A stretch of DNA of 64,000 bases from Thalassotalea psychrophila (GCF_031583595.1 NZ_CP134145.1:4650001-4714000); one strand, 5' to 3'; positions 19,060 to 27,978 are shown, counted from the stretch's first letter. Made by a program: numbers and translations. The notes: generated from the sequence alone by a model not told the origin.

Positions 19060-19908
19060 TCTTATTACGCCTTCTTGCGCGGTAGATGCAACAAGCTGAC
19101 CTTGTTGATTGTATATCTTGCCGCGCACTAAACCTCGGCCACCACTTGCTGAAGGGCTATCAATGTCGTACAACAACCAATCGTCAAATTTAAAATCACG
19201 ATGAAACCACATAGAGTGATCTATGGTTGCAATTTGGAAATCTCTTGACCAAATGCTGCGCCCATGTGGGTGTACTGCCGTTGGTAAAAAGTTATAGTCA
19301 GAAGCATAGCCAAGTAAGTATTTATGAATACGTAAGTCATTGGGGATCTCACCCTTAGCTCTCATCCATACTTGATTTTTTGATGATGATTTTTTTGGCT
19401 TTAACCAGTCATATTCCTTCACTGGACGAAACTCAATTGGTCGCTCGGCAAAAATTGTATCGTGCATAGCCACAGGAATAGAATCTTTATGTTGCAGTTG
19501 TAATGCTTGAATAGTAGCAAGCCCTTCTGGGCCAACAACCGAAGGCATTTCATCTTGATGCTCAAAGCCAAGCTCTTCGATTTGAAATGAAGAGGTTAAA
19601 TTAAATATGGCCTTACCATTTTGCATCGCTTGCACTCGTCTAGTACTAAAGCTTCTACCATCACGGGTTATTTCTACAATATAGGTAACCGGCTTTTTAG
19701 CATCGCCGGGACGAAGAAAATAGGAATGAAAAGAATGTAATTGGCGCTCTTGCGCTAATGTTTGTTTAGCCGCAGACAACGCTTGTCCGATAACTTGTCC
19801 ACCAAATAACGCTTTAAAGCCTAGATCTTGGCTTTGGCCAATAAATAAATTGTCATCTAATTTCTCTAACTCTAACAGGCCTAACAGCTCATCTAATACT
19901 TTACTCAT
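19051..19908 (-). CDS. tesB: Acyl-CoA thioesterase II
   Basis: 285 residues, the typical TesB double-hotdog length. Motifs include LFGGQVIGQALSAAKQTL, HSFHSYFLRPGDAKKPVTYIVEITRDGRSFSTRRVQA and, in the second half, IATIDHSMWFHRDFKFDDWLLYDIDSPSASGGRGLVRG. The conserved Asp of the catalytic triad lies in IATIDHSMWFH. It hydrolyses medium to long acyl-CoAs in the cytoplasm. The gene appears monocistronic. Confidence 0.95.
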   Translation of the reverse strand: MSKVLDELLGLLELEKLDDNLFIGQSQDLGFKALFGGQVIGQALSAAKQTLAQERQLHSFHSYFLRPGDAKKPVTYIVEITRDGRSFSTRRVQAMQNGKAIFNLTSSFQIEELGFEHQDEMPSVVGPEGLATIQALQLQHKDSIPVAMHDTIFAERPIEFRPVKEYDWLKPKKSSSKNQVWMRAKGEIPNDLRIHKYLLGYASDYNFLPTAVHPHGRSIWSRDFQIATIDHSMWFHRDFKFDDWLLYDIDSPSASGGRGLVRGKIYNQQGQLVASTAQEGVIRQY

Positions 19909-20058
19909 TAAGTTTCCTAATTATTTTCGGGCTTGTTTAGTATGCCATTAAAACCCGTATAAACCCTTATAAATCAAGGAAAACTCGCTAATTATCATGA
20001 TTTTTTTGTAAAAAGGTTTACAGCAAGGTTAATTTGACTATAATCACAGTTAGGGCTA

Positions 20059-20187
20059 CTTAGCTCGTCCAAGGCAAACCTAGTGAAAACTGGGGACGCA
20101 AAGTTACCGGTCTAAAGATATTTTTGCAGTTTAAAAAGTATCAATGACAGCGGGACTGCCGACTAAGATATTGCGGGGGCTTATCTT
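20059..20187 (+). ncRNA. c-di-GMP-I (GEMM-I) riboswitch
   Basis: The aptamer covers 20059-20167. All class I hallmarks are present: AGGCAAACC; a 6-bp P2 hairpin capped by a GAAA tetraloop (CCTAGT-GAAA-ACTGGG); GGGACGCAAAG; CCGGTCTAA; and a 3' stem GACAGCGGGACTGCCGA. A P1 can form from CTTAG (20059-20063) and CTAAG (20163-20167). An alternative hairpin AAGATA/TATCTT (20165-20170 with 20182-20187) would compete with P1, as expected of an expression platform. Class I aptamers bind cyclic di-GMP. The only frame directly downstream on this strand is 42 codons (ATG at 20205) ending in low-complexity and REP sequence, so the switch looks orphaned. Confidence 0.92.
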
Positions 20188-20258
20188 TATTAGCAATCCT
20201 TGTTATGACTGTTTCTTTGCGTGCCTTGTCTTATCTTCTACCATTTTCCAATGACTTT

Positions 20259-20294
20259 CTGACTTCGTTTCTCGTTTCTCGTTTCTCGTTTCTA
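20259..20294. repeat. short tandem repeat (CGTTTCT, about 4 units)
   Basis: After GACTT the 7-mer CGTTTCT repeats four times between the orphan riboswitch and the DUF885 gene. It is a low-complexity tract prone to slippage. It falls within the only short frame downstream of the riboswitch and adds to the impression of decayed coding sequence. Confidence 0.55.
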
Positions 20295-20341
20295 AATATA
20301 ATGTCAGCGTCCATGCCAACATACAAAACTTAAGGCCCTAA

Positions 20342-20378
20342 GATCCTGAAATGAATTCAGGACGACACTAGAGTGTCG
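20342..20378. repeat. REP-like double palindrome overlapping a gene end
   Basis: TCCTGAA (20344-20350) and TTCAGGA (20356-20362) form one stem. CGACACT-AG-AGTGTCG (20363-20378) forms a second, immediately adjacent. The element covers the stop codon and last seven codons of the DUF885 gene. It resembles the elements at about 15.06 and 27.9 kb and may act as a terminator for that gene. Confidence 0.55.
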
Positions 20379-22129
20379 ATTTCAGCCTGCTTTTGGGCAA
20401 TATAATCTCGAATTATTGTTTCTAGTAAAGACAATGGTATTGCACCATTTTTCAATACTTCATCATGAAACTCACGTAAGTCGAAATGTTCTCCCAACGC
20501 TTGCTCTGCTTCCACTCGTAATGCTTTAATGGTGATTTCACCAAGCTTGTACGATAGCGCTTGTGCTGGCCACGAAATATAACGGTCTATTTCTGTTTGA
20601 ACATTATGTAATGACAATGCCGAATTACTTGCTAGATAGTCCATAGCTTGCTGTCTTGTCCAACCTTTCATATGCATGCCAGTATCAACCACTAAACGCA
20701 CAGCCCGCCACATCTCATAAGTTAAACGACCAAATCTTGAATACGGGTCTTGATAAAAACCAGCTTCAATTCCTAAGTATTCAGAATATAAACCCCATCC
20801 TTCACCAAAAGCTGAAATATAGGTCTCATTACGAAACTCAGGTACGTTCTCCATCTCTCGAGCAATTGAACCTTGTAAGTGATGTCCTGGAACAGCTTCA
20901 TGCAACGTAAGCGCTTCTAATACGTACAAAGGTCGGCGATCTAAGGCATAAGTGTTTACCCAGTAGTTACCTGGTTGATCGTCACGACTGGGGCCAGAAT
21001 AACGCCCAGTTGTATACTTAGGCGCTAGGCTTGCCGGAACCGGTATTACACCATATGGCGTACGGGGTAGAGTTTTAAATAAAGATGGCAACTTGGCATC
21101 CATCTTTTTCGCAATATAAGAGGCTTCTTTAAGTAACTGCTCAGGTGTGGTTGCATAAAATTGTGGGTCCGTTCTTAAAAATTCAACAAACTCAGCAAAG
21201 CTACCTTTAAATTCAACTTCCTTTATCACCTCTTCCATTTCAGCACGAATTCTTGCGACTTCTTTTAAACCAACATTATGAATTTCATCAGCATTCATCG
21301 TTAATGTAGTGTAGTGCTCAATTCTATTTTGATAGAAATCTGCGCCATTAGGAAAATCTTTGGCGGCAATAGTTTGACGTGCGTTAGGAATGTAAACATT
21401 AACCATAAAATCATAAAAACGCTGATACATTGGGTTAATATTTTCACTTATTATTTTTTGCGCTTGTTGTTTTAATTCGTCTTGTTGTTCAGTCGATATA
21501 TGATCCGGCATTGTTATAAAAGGACGATAGAACTCACTTTTTGTCACGTCTTCAACAATTAGTGAACTAATACTATATTCAAAACCTTCTAATACGACTT
21601 GTGGCTGGCTTATACCTGACTCCAAGCCTTTCTTCATCCAATATGTTTGCTGTTCAAAATACGTATCTAAGGCAATTAATCGCTGTAAATAAGTTTGATA
21701 ATCTTCACTTGATTTAAACGTTGAGCGGTTCACCATAAAAGTCATGTAGGCATGAAATCCACCCTCGGCAGTTATCGGCAAATAATGATCAAAGTTCTGA
21801 TAGGAATCGATTTCATTTTTTAATTTATAAGCCAAAATAGTATGGTTTATTTGGTTGTCAAAGCTTAGTGTAGATTTATCGATAGCTTGCAAGCGTTGAT
21901 ATATACCAGCCGTTATTTCATGATCTTTCGCCAGCGCTTCTGGTGATACATCATAATAAAGAATATTGTTTTCTTTTTTAAATGGGTTTAATGAGTCCTG
22001 ATACGTTTTTTGCTCATCAATAATTTGTAACAACTGGGCGTCGCTAGCTTGTACTTGTTCGTTGTCATCTGTTTGAACACATGAGAAAAGTAGGGCTATA
22101 GGAAAAAGGATAAAAATTAGTTTGTTCAT
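20357..22129 (-). CDS. DUF885-family lipoprotein, putative metallopeptidase
   Basis: 590 residues from the ATG at 22129, which gives a lipoprotein signal (MNKLIFILFPIALLFSC, lipobox cysteine 17). A longer frame to 22186 lacks a sensible signal and was not used. The DUF885 zinc-site motif HEAVPGHHLQ lies in the C-terminal half, followed by AFGEGWGLYSEYLG and DTGMHMKGWTRQQAMDYL. Family members are predicted M-type metallopeptidases anchored in the periplasm, with substrates unknown. It lies 37 bp after the DUF523 gene. The last codons fall inside a REP-like palindrome, so the C-terminus (DTLVSS) may be a recent replacement. Confidence 0.87.
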   Translation of the reverse strand: MNKLIFILFPIALLFSCVQTDDNEQVQASDAQLLQIIDEQKTYQDSLNPFKKENNILYYDVSPEALAKDHEITAGIYQRLQAIDKSTLSFDNQINHTILAYKLKNEIDSYQNFDHYLPITAEGGFHAYMTFMVNRSTFKSSEDYQTYLQRLIALDTYFEQQTYWMKKGLESGISQPQVVLEGFEYSISSLIVEDVTKSEFYRPFITMPDHISTEQQDELKQQAQKIISENINPMYQRFYDFMVNVYIPNARQTIAAKDFPNGADFYQNRIEHYTTLTMNADEIHNVGLKEVARIRAEMEEVIKEVEFKGSFAEFVEFLRTDPQFYATTPEQLLKEASYIAKKMDAKLPSLFKTLPRTPYGVIPVPASLAPKYTTGRYSGPSRDDQPGNYWVNTYALDRRPLYVLEALTLHEAVPGHHLQGSIAREMENVPEFRNETYISAFGEGWGLYSEYLGIEAGFYQDPYSRFGRLTYEMWRAVRLVVDTGMHMKGWTRQQAMDYLASNSALSLHNVQTEIDRYISWPAQALSYKLGEITIKALRVEAEQALGEHFDLREFHDEVLKNGAIPLSLLETIIRDYIAQKQAEIDTLVSS

Positions 22130-22166
22130 AGGGGATTCTCTTTTTGAGTATGACCGTATTAAACTC

Positions 22167-22625
22167 TTACGCTCTATTGTAGTCAATAATTAATTGTGCA
22201 AGTGTTAACTCGCTGTAAACAGCTATACCATGATCACTTAGTAACTGTGCAGTAACGCCTTTGCCATTAACTTTAGTGCCATTAAAGTCACCATTATAAA
22301 CTTGATTGCTTCCGCATGATGGACTGTATTCTTTGAGAAGGGCAAATTTTATCTGATGTTGTAAGCATAGACCTAAAGCGTGTTTGGCTCCTTGCTGAAA
22401 TTGCTCGCTAACATCGACACCAAACTCATCAATCACTTTATTGCCAACTTGTTCGGCTCTAGCTCTTGGCACAGACAAACCGCCGGACACTTCAGGGCAA
22501 ATAACAACTAAACAGCCCTGTTGTTGCCAAGTAGTAATTTGGGGATCAACAATAGATTTAGTCTTGCCGTCATACCTAACTTTATTACCTAAAAAGCAGC
22601 TGCTAATTAATATTTTACTAATCAT
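22167..22625 (-). CDS. DUF523-family protein
   Basis: 152 residues. The conserved DUF523 features are ISSCFLGNKVRYDGKTK at the start, CPEVSGGLSVPRARAEQVG in the middle, and KEYSPSCGSNQVYNGDFNGTKVNGKGVTAQLLSDHGI. Cysteines at the three blocks are invariant in the family and may bind metal or take part in sulfur chemistry. The biochemical role is not known. It overlaps the 3' end of the antiporter gene by 8 bp, so the two are translationally coupled. Confidence 0.85.
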   Translation of the reverse strand: MISKILISSCFLGNKVRYDGKTKSIVDPQITTWQQQGCLVVICPEVSGGLSVPRARAEQVGNKVIDEFGVDVSEQFQQGAKHALGLCLQHQIKFALLKEYSPSCGSNQVYNGDFNGTKVNGKGVTAQLLSDHGIAVYSELTLAQLIIDYNRA

Positions 22626-24369
22626 GATCTTGTTTAAATAATGTTTCGAGCTCGGCTCGCCCCTGATTACTCACCTTAATTAACTCTTTTATATCGAATT
22701 TATTTTGGCCTTGATACGATTTTTCTAGCATTTCTTCATCATGCGCTTTAAATACTTTCACCAAATGTTTCGCTTTTGCTTTATCAAATCCATACTCTTC
22801 AAGCACTATTTGCGCCGCAGTTAAACTGCTATCAAACATTTCTCTTACATTAGTATAAACACCAATATCTCGGTATTTAAGTACACTAAAGCGGCTTTTA
22901 GCACGAGCAATAATCTTTATATGCGGGAAGTGTTCTTTTACTGTTTTTGCGATATCGAAACCATGCTTATCAGAGTCAGCGGCAATAAACATAATGCGCA
23001 CATGTTCAATACCTGCAGCCTTTAATAATCTTAAATTAGTAGCATCACCAAAAAACACCTTGTTGCCAAATTGCTTTATAAATTCAATATGTTCTGCATT
23101 ATTGTCAAGCGCCGTAAAGTGAATATTGTTGGCGGTCAATATACGACCAGTAATTTGTCCAAAACGACCAAAGCCAGCAATAATGACCTCAGGCTCTAAA
23201 ATATCTGTTTCTGTATCATACTCGGGAGTCGCTGTTTTTCTCTGCTGAAGTTTTTCATAAAGGATCACTAAAGGCGATGTTAATGCCATTGAAATACCAA
23301 CAATTAACGTAGCTTGTCCGGCTATCTCATTAGGTAACAACGAGTCGGCAACAGCTAAATTAAATATTACAAAGGCAAATTCACCACCTTGTGACAACAT
23401 TAATGCTAGCCGCAAAGGATGTGTGCCCGCTTGATTGTTAAACCTTAAAAGGCCGTAGATAATGGCTGTTTTAATGGTAATTAACACTAAACTTGCACCA
23501 ATAATAACCACCGGCTGAGCAATCAGTAAATCGAGTTCCAAATTCATGCCAATGGCAATAAAGAACAAACCAAGTAATAAGCCTTTAAACGGTGCTATTT
23601 CAACTTCTAGTTGGTGCCTAAAGCTTGAGTTTGCCAGTAAAATTCCGGCAATAAATGCCCCTAAGCCCATAGACAAACCAACTAATTGCATTACCAAAGC
23701 CGTAGCAATAACAATTAATAATGCCGCTGCAGTCATCACTTCAGTATTTCCATAACGAGACATAATTCGCAGTAACGGGTTAACTAAATAGCGACCTGAA
23801 AATAATACGCCAACAATAACTAACACACTGATATACCAAGCAGGTTCATTGGGGTTACTTGAGCCAGCGAGTGCGGCTACTAATAACAAGATAGGGATCA
23901 CCGCTAAATCTTGCATCAGTAAAATTGAAAAGCCTTTTTGCCCTAATGGCGTTGTTAGTAAACGTTTTTCTTTCATTAATTGAATTGCAAAGGCGGTAGA
24001 TGACAAGCCAAAAGCTAAGCCTAAAACAAGGGCAATTTTCCAATCAAACGAAAGCAGTAATAATATTGCAGTGATTGCTAAGGCACAAAATAGCAACTGG
24101 CCACCACCTATAAATAAGATTTGATTGCGCATTCTGAGCAGTTTTTCTGGCTCCAACTCAAGACCAATAACAAACAATAAAAACACTACGCCTAATTCAG
24201 CAAAATGTAATATTTGCTCTGGGTCATTAATAAGCCCTAATACTGATGGGCCAATAATTAAACCAGCAGCGAGATAGCCTAAAATGGCACCGAGTTTAAA
24301 GCGGGTGAAAATGGGAACTGCTATAACGGCAGCGCTAAGAAAAATAACACCGGAGGTGAGAGCGCTCAT
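22618..24369 (-). CDS. Kef-type (CPA2) cation:proton antiporter with TrkA-N domain
   Basis: About 583 residues from the ATG at 24369 (a TTG one codon earlier is less likely; AGGA lies 6 nt before the ATG). Twelve or so membrane segments include GAILGYLAAGLIIGPSVLGLI and ELGVVFLLFVIGLELEPEKL. The RCK/TrkA-N Rossmann domain follows, with EVIIAGFGRFGQITGRILTANN and GNKVFFGDATNLRLLKAAGI. The arrangement matches KefB/KefC/YbaL potassium efflux systems. The KefB/KefC-specific glutathione response cannot be confirmed. The following DUF523 gene overlaps it. Confidence 0.9.
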   Translation of the reverse strand: MSALTSGVIFLSAAVIAVPIFTRFKLGAILGYLAAGLIIGPSVLGLINDPEQILHFAELGVVFLLFVIGLELEPEKLLRMRNQILFIGGGQLLFCALAITAILLLLSFDWKIALVLGLAFGLSSTAFAIQLMKEKRLLTTPLGQKGFSILLMQDLAVIPILLLVAALAGSSNPNEPAWYISVLVIVGVLFSGRYLVNPLLRIMSRYGNTEVMTAAALLIVIATALVMQLVGLSMGLGAFIAGILLANSSFRHQLEVEIAPFKGLLLGLFFIAIGMNLELDLLIAQPVVIIGASLVLITIKTAIIYGLLRFNNQAGTHPLRLALMLSQGGEFAFVIFNLAVADSLLPNEIAGQATLIVGISMALTSPLVILYEKLQQRKTATPEYDTETDILEPEVIIAGFGRFGQITGRILTANNIHFTALDNNAEHIEFIKQFGNKVFFGDATNLRLLKAAGIEHVRIMFIAADSDKHGFDIAKTVKEHFPHIKIIARAKSRFSVLKYRDIGVYTNVREMFDSSLTAAQIVLEEYGFDKAKAKHLVKVFKAHDEEMLEKSYQGQNKFDIKELIKVSNQGRAELETLFKQDHD

Positions 24370-24496
24370 CAAAAATCCTATTTATGAATGAATCAATTGG
24401 CTTGGATATATAATATCTTATTTTAAGGAAATGTTTTCCGCTTATCCTTGGTCTATCAGAATAACATAAATTTTTTTATAAATTAGAGAGTGAACT

Positions 24497-25123
24497 GTGA
24501 AAAGAATATTAACCTTGCTAGCCCTATTATCGCTAAGCCTCAACGTAGTGGCAAAACCAATCGCTGAAACCCAAGACTTAGTTTCGCCTTTACTGCCAGG
24601 ACAATCAATTCCAAGCACGATGACAAGTACTATAAAAAATGAAAACGTTGATTTGGCTGAATTAATCCGTGGTAAGCCAACGGTACTATTTTTTTATCGT
24701 GGCGGTTGGTGCCCATTTTGCAATGTACAAATGGGACAACTTCAAGAAATAGAAGGTGATCTTAAAAATCTCGGATTTCAGTTAATTGGCATATCGACAG
24801 ACTCACCAACGGACTTGCAAAAAAGTATTAATAAGAAAGAGCTTAGCTACCAACTTTTATCAGACTACAACAGCAATGTTAGCCAGGCATTCGGTTTGGC
24901 TTTTTATGCTTCACAAAAAGTAACCGATCGCTATTTAGCAAAAATGAACTTACAGAATCCATTACAAAAAAATGCTGCTGGAGATGAACGTTTAGTATTA
25001 CCAGCACCTGCAGTGTATGTAGTAGATGCAAAAGGATTAGTACAATTTCAATACGTTAATCCAAATTATAAAACTCGTCTAGCGCCAGAATTATTATTAC
25101 ATGCAGCAAAATTGGCGATGTAA
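24497..25123 (+). CDS. Exported AhpC/TSA-family peroxiredoxin-like protein
   Basis: 208 residues with a Sec signal peptide (MKRILTLLALLSLSLNVVAK). A thioredoxin-fold domain contains FFYRGGWCPFCNVQMGQLQEIEGDLKNLGFQLIGISTDSP, with Cys72 and Cys75. The CPFC arrangement resembles the AhpC/TSA-like (PF00578) redoxins of marine bacteria. It is expected to be periplasmic and may reduce peroxides or exchange disulfides; its reductant is unknown. It appears monocistronic, divergent from the antiporter, with a strong shared terminator before convergent deoA. Confidence 0.85.
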   Translation: MKRILTLLALLSLSLNVVAKPIAETQDLVSPLLPGQSIPSTMTSTIKNENVDLAELIRGKPTVLFFYRGGWCPFCNVQMGQLQEIEGDLKNLGFQLIGISTDSPTDLQKSINKKELSYQLLSDYNSNVSQAFGLAFYASQKVTDRYLAKMNLQNPLQKNAAGDERLVLPAPAVYVVDAKGLVQFQYVNPNYKTRLAPELLLHAAKLAM

Positions 25124-25134
25124 ACAAAACACTC

Positions 25135-25156
25135 GAAGGCTGATTATTCAGCCTTC
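25135..25156. terminator. bidirectional terminator
   Basis: GAAGGCTGA (25135-25143) and TCAGCCTTC (25148-25156) form a perfect 9-bp stem with loop TTAT. It spans the stop codon of deoA. It is followed by CTATTTT on the plus strand and by G-T-rich sequence on the minus strand. Confidence 0.65.
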
Positions 25157-26475
25157 CTATTTTCAGTAATGGTCTGATAAATCACTGGATTAAAGTTGTT
25201 AACTACCTCGCTGATCTGTACTGAATTCAGATAACTGTTTTTAGCAATAGCTAAACTGTCAGCAGAATTGGCATGTACTCTGGCAATCACATCCCCGGCA
25301 GTTACTTTACTACCAATATGAATAATTTGATCAAATCCGACGCTATGGTCTACATCTTGCCCATTTGATAATCGACCACCGCCTAAAGTAACCACAGCCA
25401 TGCCTATATCCCGTGTTTGCATAGCGTTTATTACACCAATTGTTGGCGCTTTAATATCTTCAATAACGTTAGCAACAGGCATATATTTATCTGGTGTAGA
25501 GAACAAGTCGCTTGGCCCGCCCATATGAGTGATCATTTTAGCGAAAACTTCTGCAGCCTTGCCATTTGATAAGACGTTATTTACTAGCTGTTTAGCATCA
25601 TTTGTATTTTTTGCTAACTCCGCATCAATCAGCATTGCGCAAGCTAAAGCATTTACTACTTCATGCAGCCTAGGATCTCGATATTCGCCACTTAAATAGT
25701 CTAGCGTTTCTTTAATCTCAAGGGCATTGCCGGCGGTATTTCCTAACACTTGATTCATGTCGGTTATAATTGCCTGGGTTTTAACCCCTGCACCATTAGC
25801 AACATTAACAATGCTTTGTGCCAGTTCTTTTGATGCCTGTATATCTTGCATCATAGCGCCATTACCGACTTTAACATCCATTACCAAAGCATTAAGGCCC
25901 GCCGATAATTTTTTAGATAAAATTGACGCGGTAATAAGCGGTACTGACTCAACCGTTGCGGTAATATCCCGAATTGAATATAAGCGTTTATCTGCTGGAG
26001 CAATGTTACTGGTTTGCCCTATTATGGCCATGCCTACATCTTTTACGATATGTTTGAATTGCTCTGTAGTAGGCTGAACATTGAAACCAGCAATACTTTC
26101 TAATTTATCTACTGTTCCACCAGTATGACCCAGTCCTCGCCCTGAGATCATTGGCACATAAGCGCCATTAGCAGCAACAATAGCCGCCAACATAAAACTA
26201 ACTTTATCGCCGACACCACCAGTAGAGTGCTTATCTACAATAGGTCCATCAAGCTCAGGCCATTGTAATACATCTCCAGAGTTCATCATTTGTCTTGTTA
26301 AGGCGACCGTTTCATCAACATTCATCCCTTGTTGCACAATGGCCATCGCCATAGCACCTACTTGCGCGTCATTAAAACTGCGATCAACTAATCCCGTGAC
26401 AAAGCCTTGAATTTCAGCATTCGATAAGACTTTACCATCACGTTTTTGACGAATAATTTCTTGTGGAAGAAACAT
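25144..26475 (-). CDS. deoA: Thymidine phosphorylase
   Basis: 443 residues. The family hallmark SGRGLGHTGGTVDKLESIAGFN is present, together with VDKHSTGGVGDKVSFMLAAIVA for phosphate binding and VPLITASILSKKLSAGLNALVMDVKVGNGAMM. It cleaves thymidine and deoxyuridine with phosphate to base and deoxyribose-1-phosphate. It starts 8 bp after cdd, and the pair forms a pyrimidine nucleoside salvage unit without deoC, deoB or deoD nearby. Confidence 0.97.
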   Translation of the reverse strand: MFLPQEIIRQKRDGKVLSNAEIQGFVTGLVDRSFNDAQVGAMAMAIVQQGMNVDETVALTRQMMNSGDVLQWPELDGPIVDKHSTGGVGDKVSFMLAAIVAANGAYVPMISGRGLGHTGGTVDKLESIAGFNVQPTTEQFKHIVKDVGMAIIGQTSNIAPADKRLYSIRDITATVESVPLITASILSKKLSAGLNALVMDVKVGNGAMMQDIQASKELAQSIVNVANGAGVKTQAIITDMNQVLGNTAGNALEIKETLDYLSGEYRDPRLHEVVNALACAMLIDAELAKNTNDAKQLVNNVLSNGKAAEVFAKMITHMGGPSDLFSTPDKYMPVANVIEDIKAPTIGVINAMQTRDIGMAVVTLGGGRLSNGQDVDHSVGFDQIIHIGSKVTAGDVIARVHANSADSLAIAKNSYLNSVQISEVVNNFNPVIYQTITENRKAE

Positions 26476-26483
26476 AATATTGC

Positions 26484-26900
26484 CTATTCTAAATCTTTCG
26501 GGGTAAAAGCATCTGGAAGTAACTGTTTAACGGTCCAGCTTATTTGTTGGTCAAGGTGATTTACCGCAGTGACTATTGCTGATTGATCCAAAAATTCGGC
26601 AATCACTTGTCGACAGGCACCACAAGGTGGTGTGAGCTTTTCTTGCTCGGTATAAATAACTAACGTTTGAAATTGTTGCTCACCATTAATTACTGCTTGA
26701 GCAATACAATTTCGTTCTGCACAAACAGTTAATCCATAAGAGGCATTTTCAACATTACAACCACTGACTATATTGCCATTTTTTGTTAGTGCCGCCGCAC
26801 CTACAAAGAAGTTGCTATACGGTGCGTAGGCATTGTTATATGCGTTTTTTGCCGCCAGTTCAAGGGCACTAATATTTAAATTTTGTTCTACCTTCGCCAA
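26484..26900 (-). CDS. cdd: Cytidine deaminase
   Basis: About 138 residues from a TTG at 26900 preceded by GAGGA with 5-nt spacing. An in-frame ATG at 26960 would add 20 residues (158 in total) but has no ribosome-binding site, and short Cdd proteins begin near this point. The zinc-site motifs are TVCAERNCIAQAV and TPPCGACRQVIAEFL, with substrate contact NVENASYGLT. It deaminates cytidine and deoxycytidine to uridine and deoxyuridine, feeding deoA directly downstream. Confidence 0.93.
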   Translation of the reverse strand: MAKVEQNLNISALELAAKNAYNNAYAPYSNFFVGAAALTKNGNIVSGCNVENASYGLTVCAERNCIAQAVINGEQQFQTLVIYTEQEKLTPPCGACRQVIAEFLDQSAIVTAVNHLDQQISWTVKQLLPDAFTPKDLE

Positions 26901-27087
26901 AAGAAATCCTCGTTCAACTAATTTATTATCAATAAGTTTAGCAAAAGATAAGCTACACACATTAGATGTTTACACTAACTATCAAACTAAAACATTGTTA
27001 CTCTACTCTCATCCGAAAATGGCAACTATACTTAAACTAAGTTTATTAAAAATAACAAAAAATTGATCAAATGATTTTGGGAAAGAA

Positions 27088-27885
27088 ATGAAAAAAACGC
27101 TCATCATATTATCCTTTATCTTCATAGCTGTTACTGCGCTATTTTTGATGCCCGAACGTCCTCCAATAAAAGCAGACAAAGTATTTGTAAAACAAGTACC
27201 TACTACCAAAAATCAAAAAACTAATGCTACCTCCAAGAACATAGAGAACAGTAAAGATAACAACTCTAATGACACTATTGAAACTGCGGTTAAAGATAAA
27301 ACAATTCTCAACGAAGCGCCTGATGGAAAACCAAATGTTGATGGGGTTTTGCCAGTTCAGAAAATTAATTATCGTCATCAAAAACAATATTTTAAAAATC
27401 AAAGAAATATCTTTGCATTAAATAATCGAAGCGACGAAGAAAAAGCAATTGATGCATTACAATTCAATCCTTACTGGGGACTAGAAGCAGATTACGCTAA
27501 TTTAAAAGGTGCCCACAAAGGTCAAGATGCAGTTCTTGATGAAGCGAGCGAAGTACGCTTCAGAGATAGCGCCGAATCATCCGCTATTATGATAAATATC
27601 ATTGGCTCAGTCCCACTCACAGAAAAGTCCTCATTTTTTGCCAAAGTTGGGCTGAACAACTGGGAAATTGAAGAAAGCCAAGCGAACGCCCTTAGTGCCA
27701 ATCAACGTCCTGTTTATGGTCAACCCGGAATGAACTCAGACTTAGATGGTGGTACTGATATGTTCTATGGCATTGGTTTTAAGTATGATTACGACAGCTT
27801 TATTTTAAAATCTGAAATGCAAGTATTTGAAATAAATGGTGAAGAGCATGAAGTCTTCACCATAGGTGGTGATTTTAAGTTTTAA
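27088..27885 (+). CDS. Putative outer-membrane beta-barrel protein with long linker
   Basis: 265 residues. A hydrophobic N-terminus (MKKTLIILSFIFIAVTALFLMP) is followed by about 100 polar, Asn/Lys-rich residues likely to be unstructured. A C-terminal about 130 residues begins FNPYWGLEADYANLKG. It alternates polar and aromatic residues (SAIMINIIGSVPL, FFAKVGLNNWEIEE, DMFYGIGFKYDYD) and ends in Phe, as outer-membrane barrels do. It resembles the small OmpA-like or OmpX-like barrel fold, but no family can be named. The N-terminal segment lacks a clear cleavage site and could be an anchor. Function unknown; monocistronic. Confidence 0.6.
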   Translation: MKKTLIILSFIFIAVTALFLMPERPPIKADKVFVKQVPTTKNQKTNATSKNIENSKDNNSNDTIETAVKDKTILNEAPDGKPNVDGVLPVQKINYRHQKQYFKNQRNIFALNNRSDEEKAIDALQFNPYWGLEADYANLKGAHKGQDAVLDEASEVRFRDSAESSAIMINIIGSVPLTEKSSFFAKVGLNNWEIEESQANALSANQRPVYGQPGMNSDLDGGTDMFYGIGFKYDYDSFILKSEMQVFEINGEEHEVFTIGGDFKF

Positions 27886-27892
27886 TCACCTA

Positions 27893-27971
27893 CAAGAAGA
27901 TCCCGTATCAAGTACGGGAAGACGATAGTGGAGTACGGGACGACTAGGTCGTCTGCTATGGCCACTTCTTG
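27893..27971. repeat. REP-like nested inverted repeats
   Basis: An outer pair CAAGAAG/CTTCTTG (27893-27899, 27965-27971) encloses TCCCGTA/TACGGGA (27901-27907, 27913-27919) and a second TACGGGA followed by ACGAC/GTCGT. It fills the gap between convergent genes. It looks like the elements at about 15.06 and 20.35 kb and may serve as a terminator. Confidence 0.5.
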
Positions 27972-27978
27972 GCGATCT

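Noticed and set aside
20205..20333. 42-codon frame after the riboswitch
   Set aside because: It crosses a tandem repeat, has no clear ribosome-binding site and resembles no known protein. It is recorded only as context for the riboswitch.
22130..22186. Longer start for the DUF885 protein
   Set aside because: It would hide the lipoprotein signal behind 19 charged residues and overlap the DUF523 gene.
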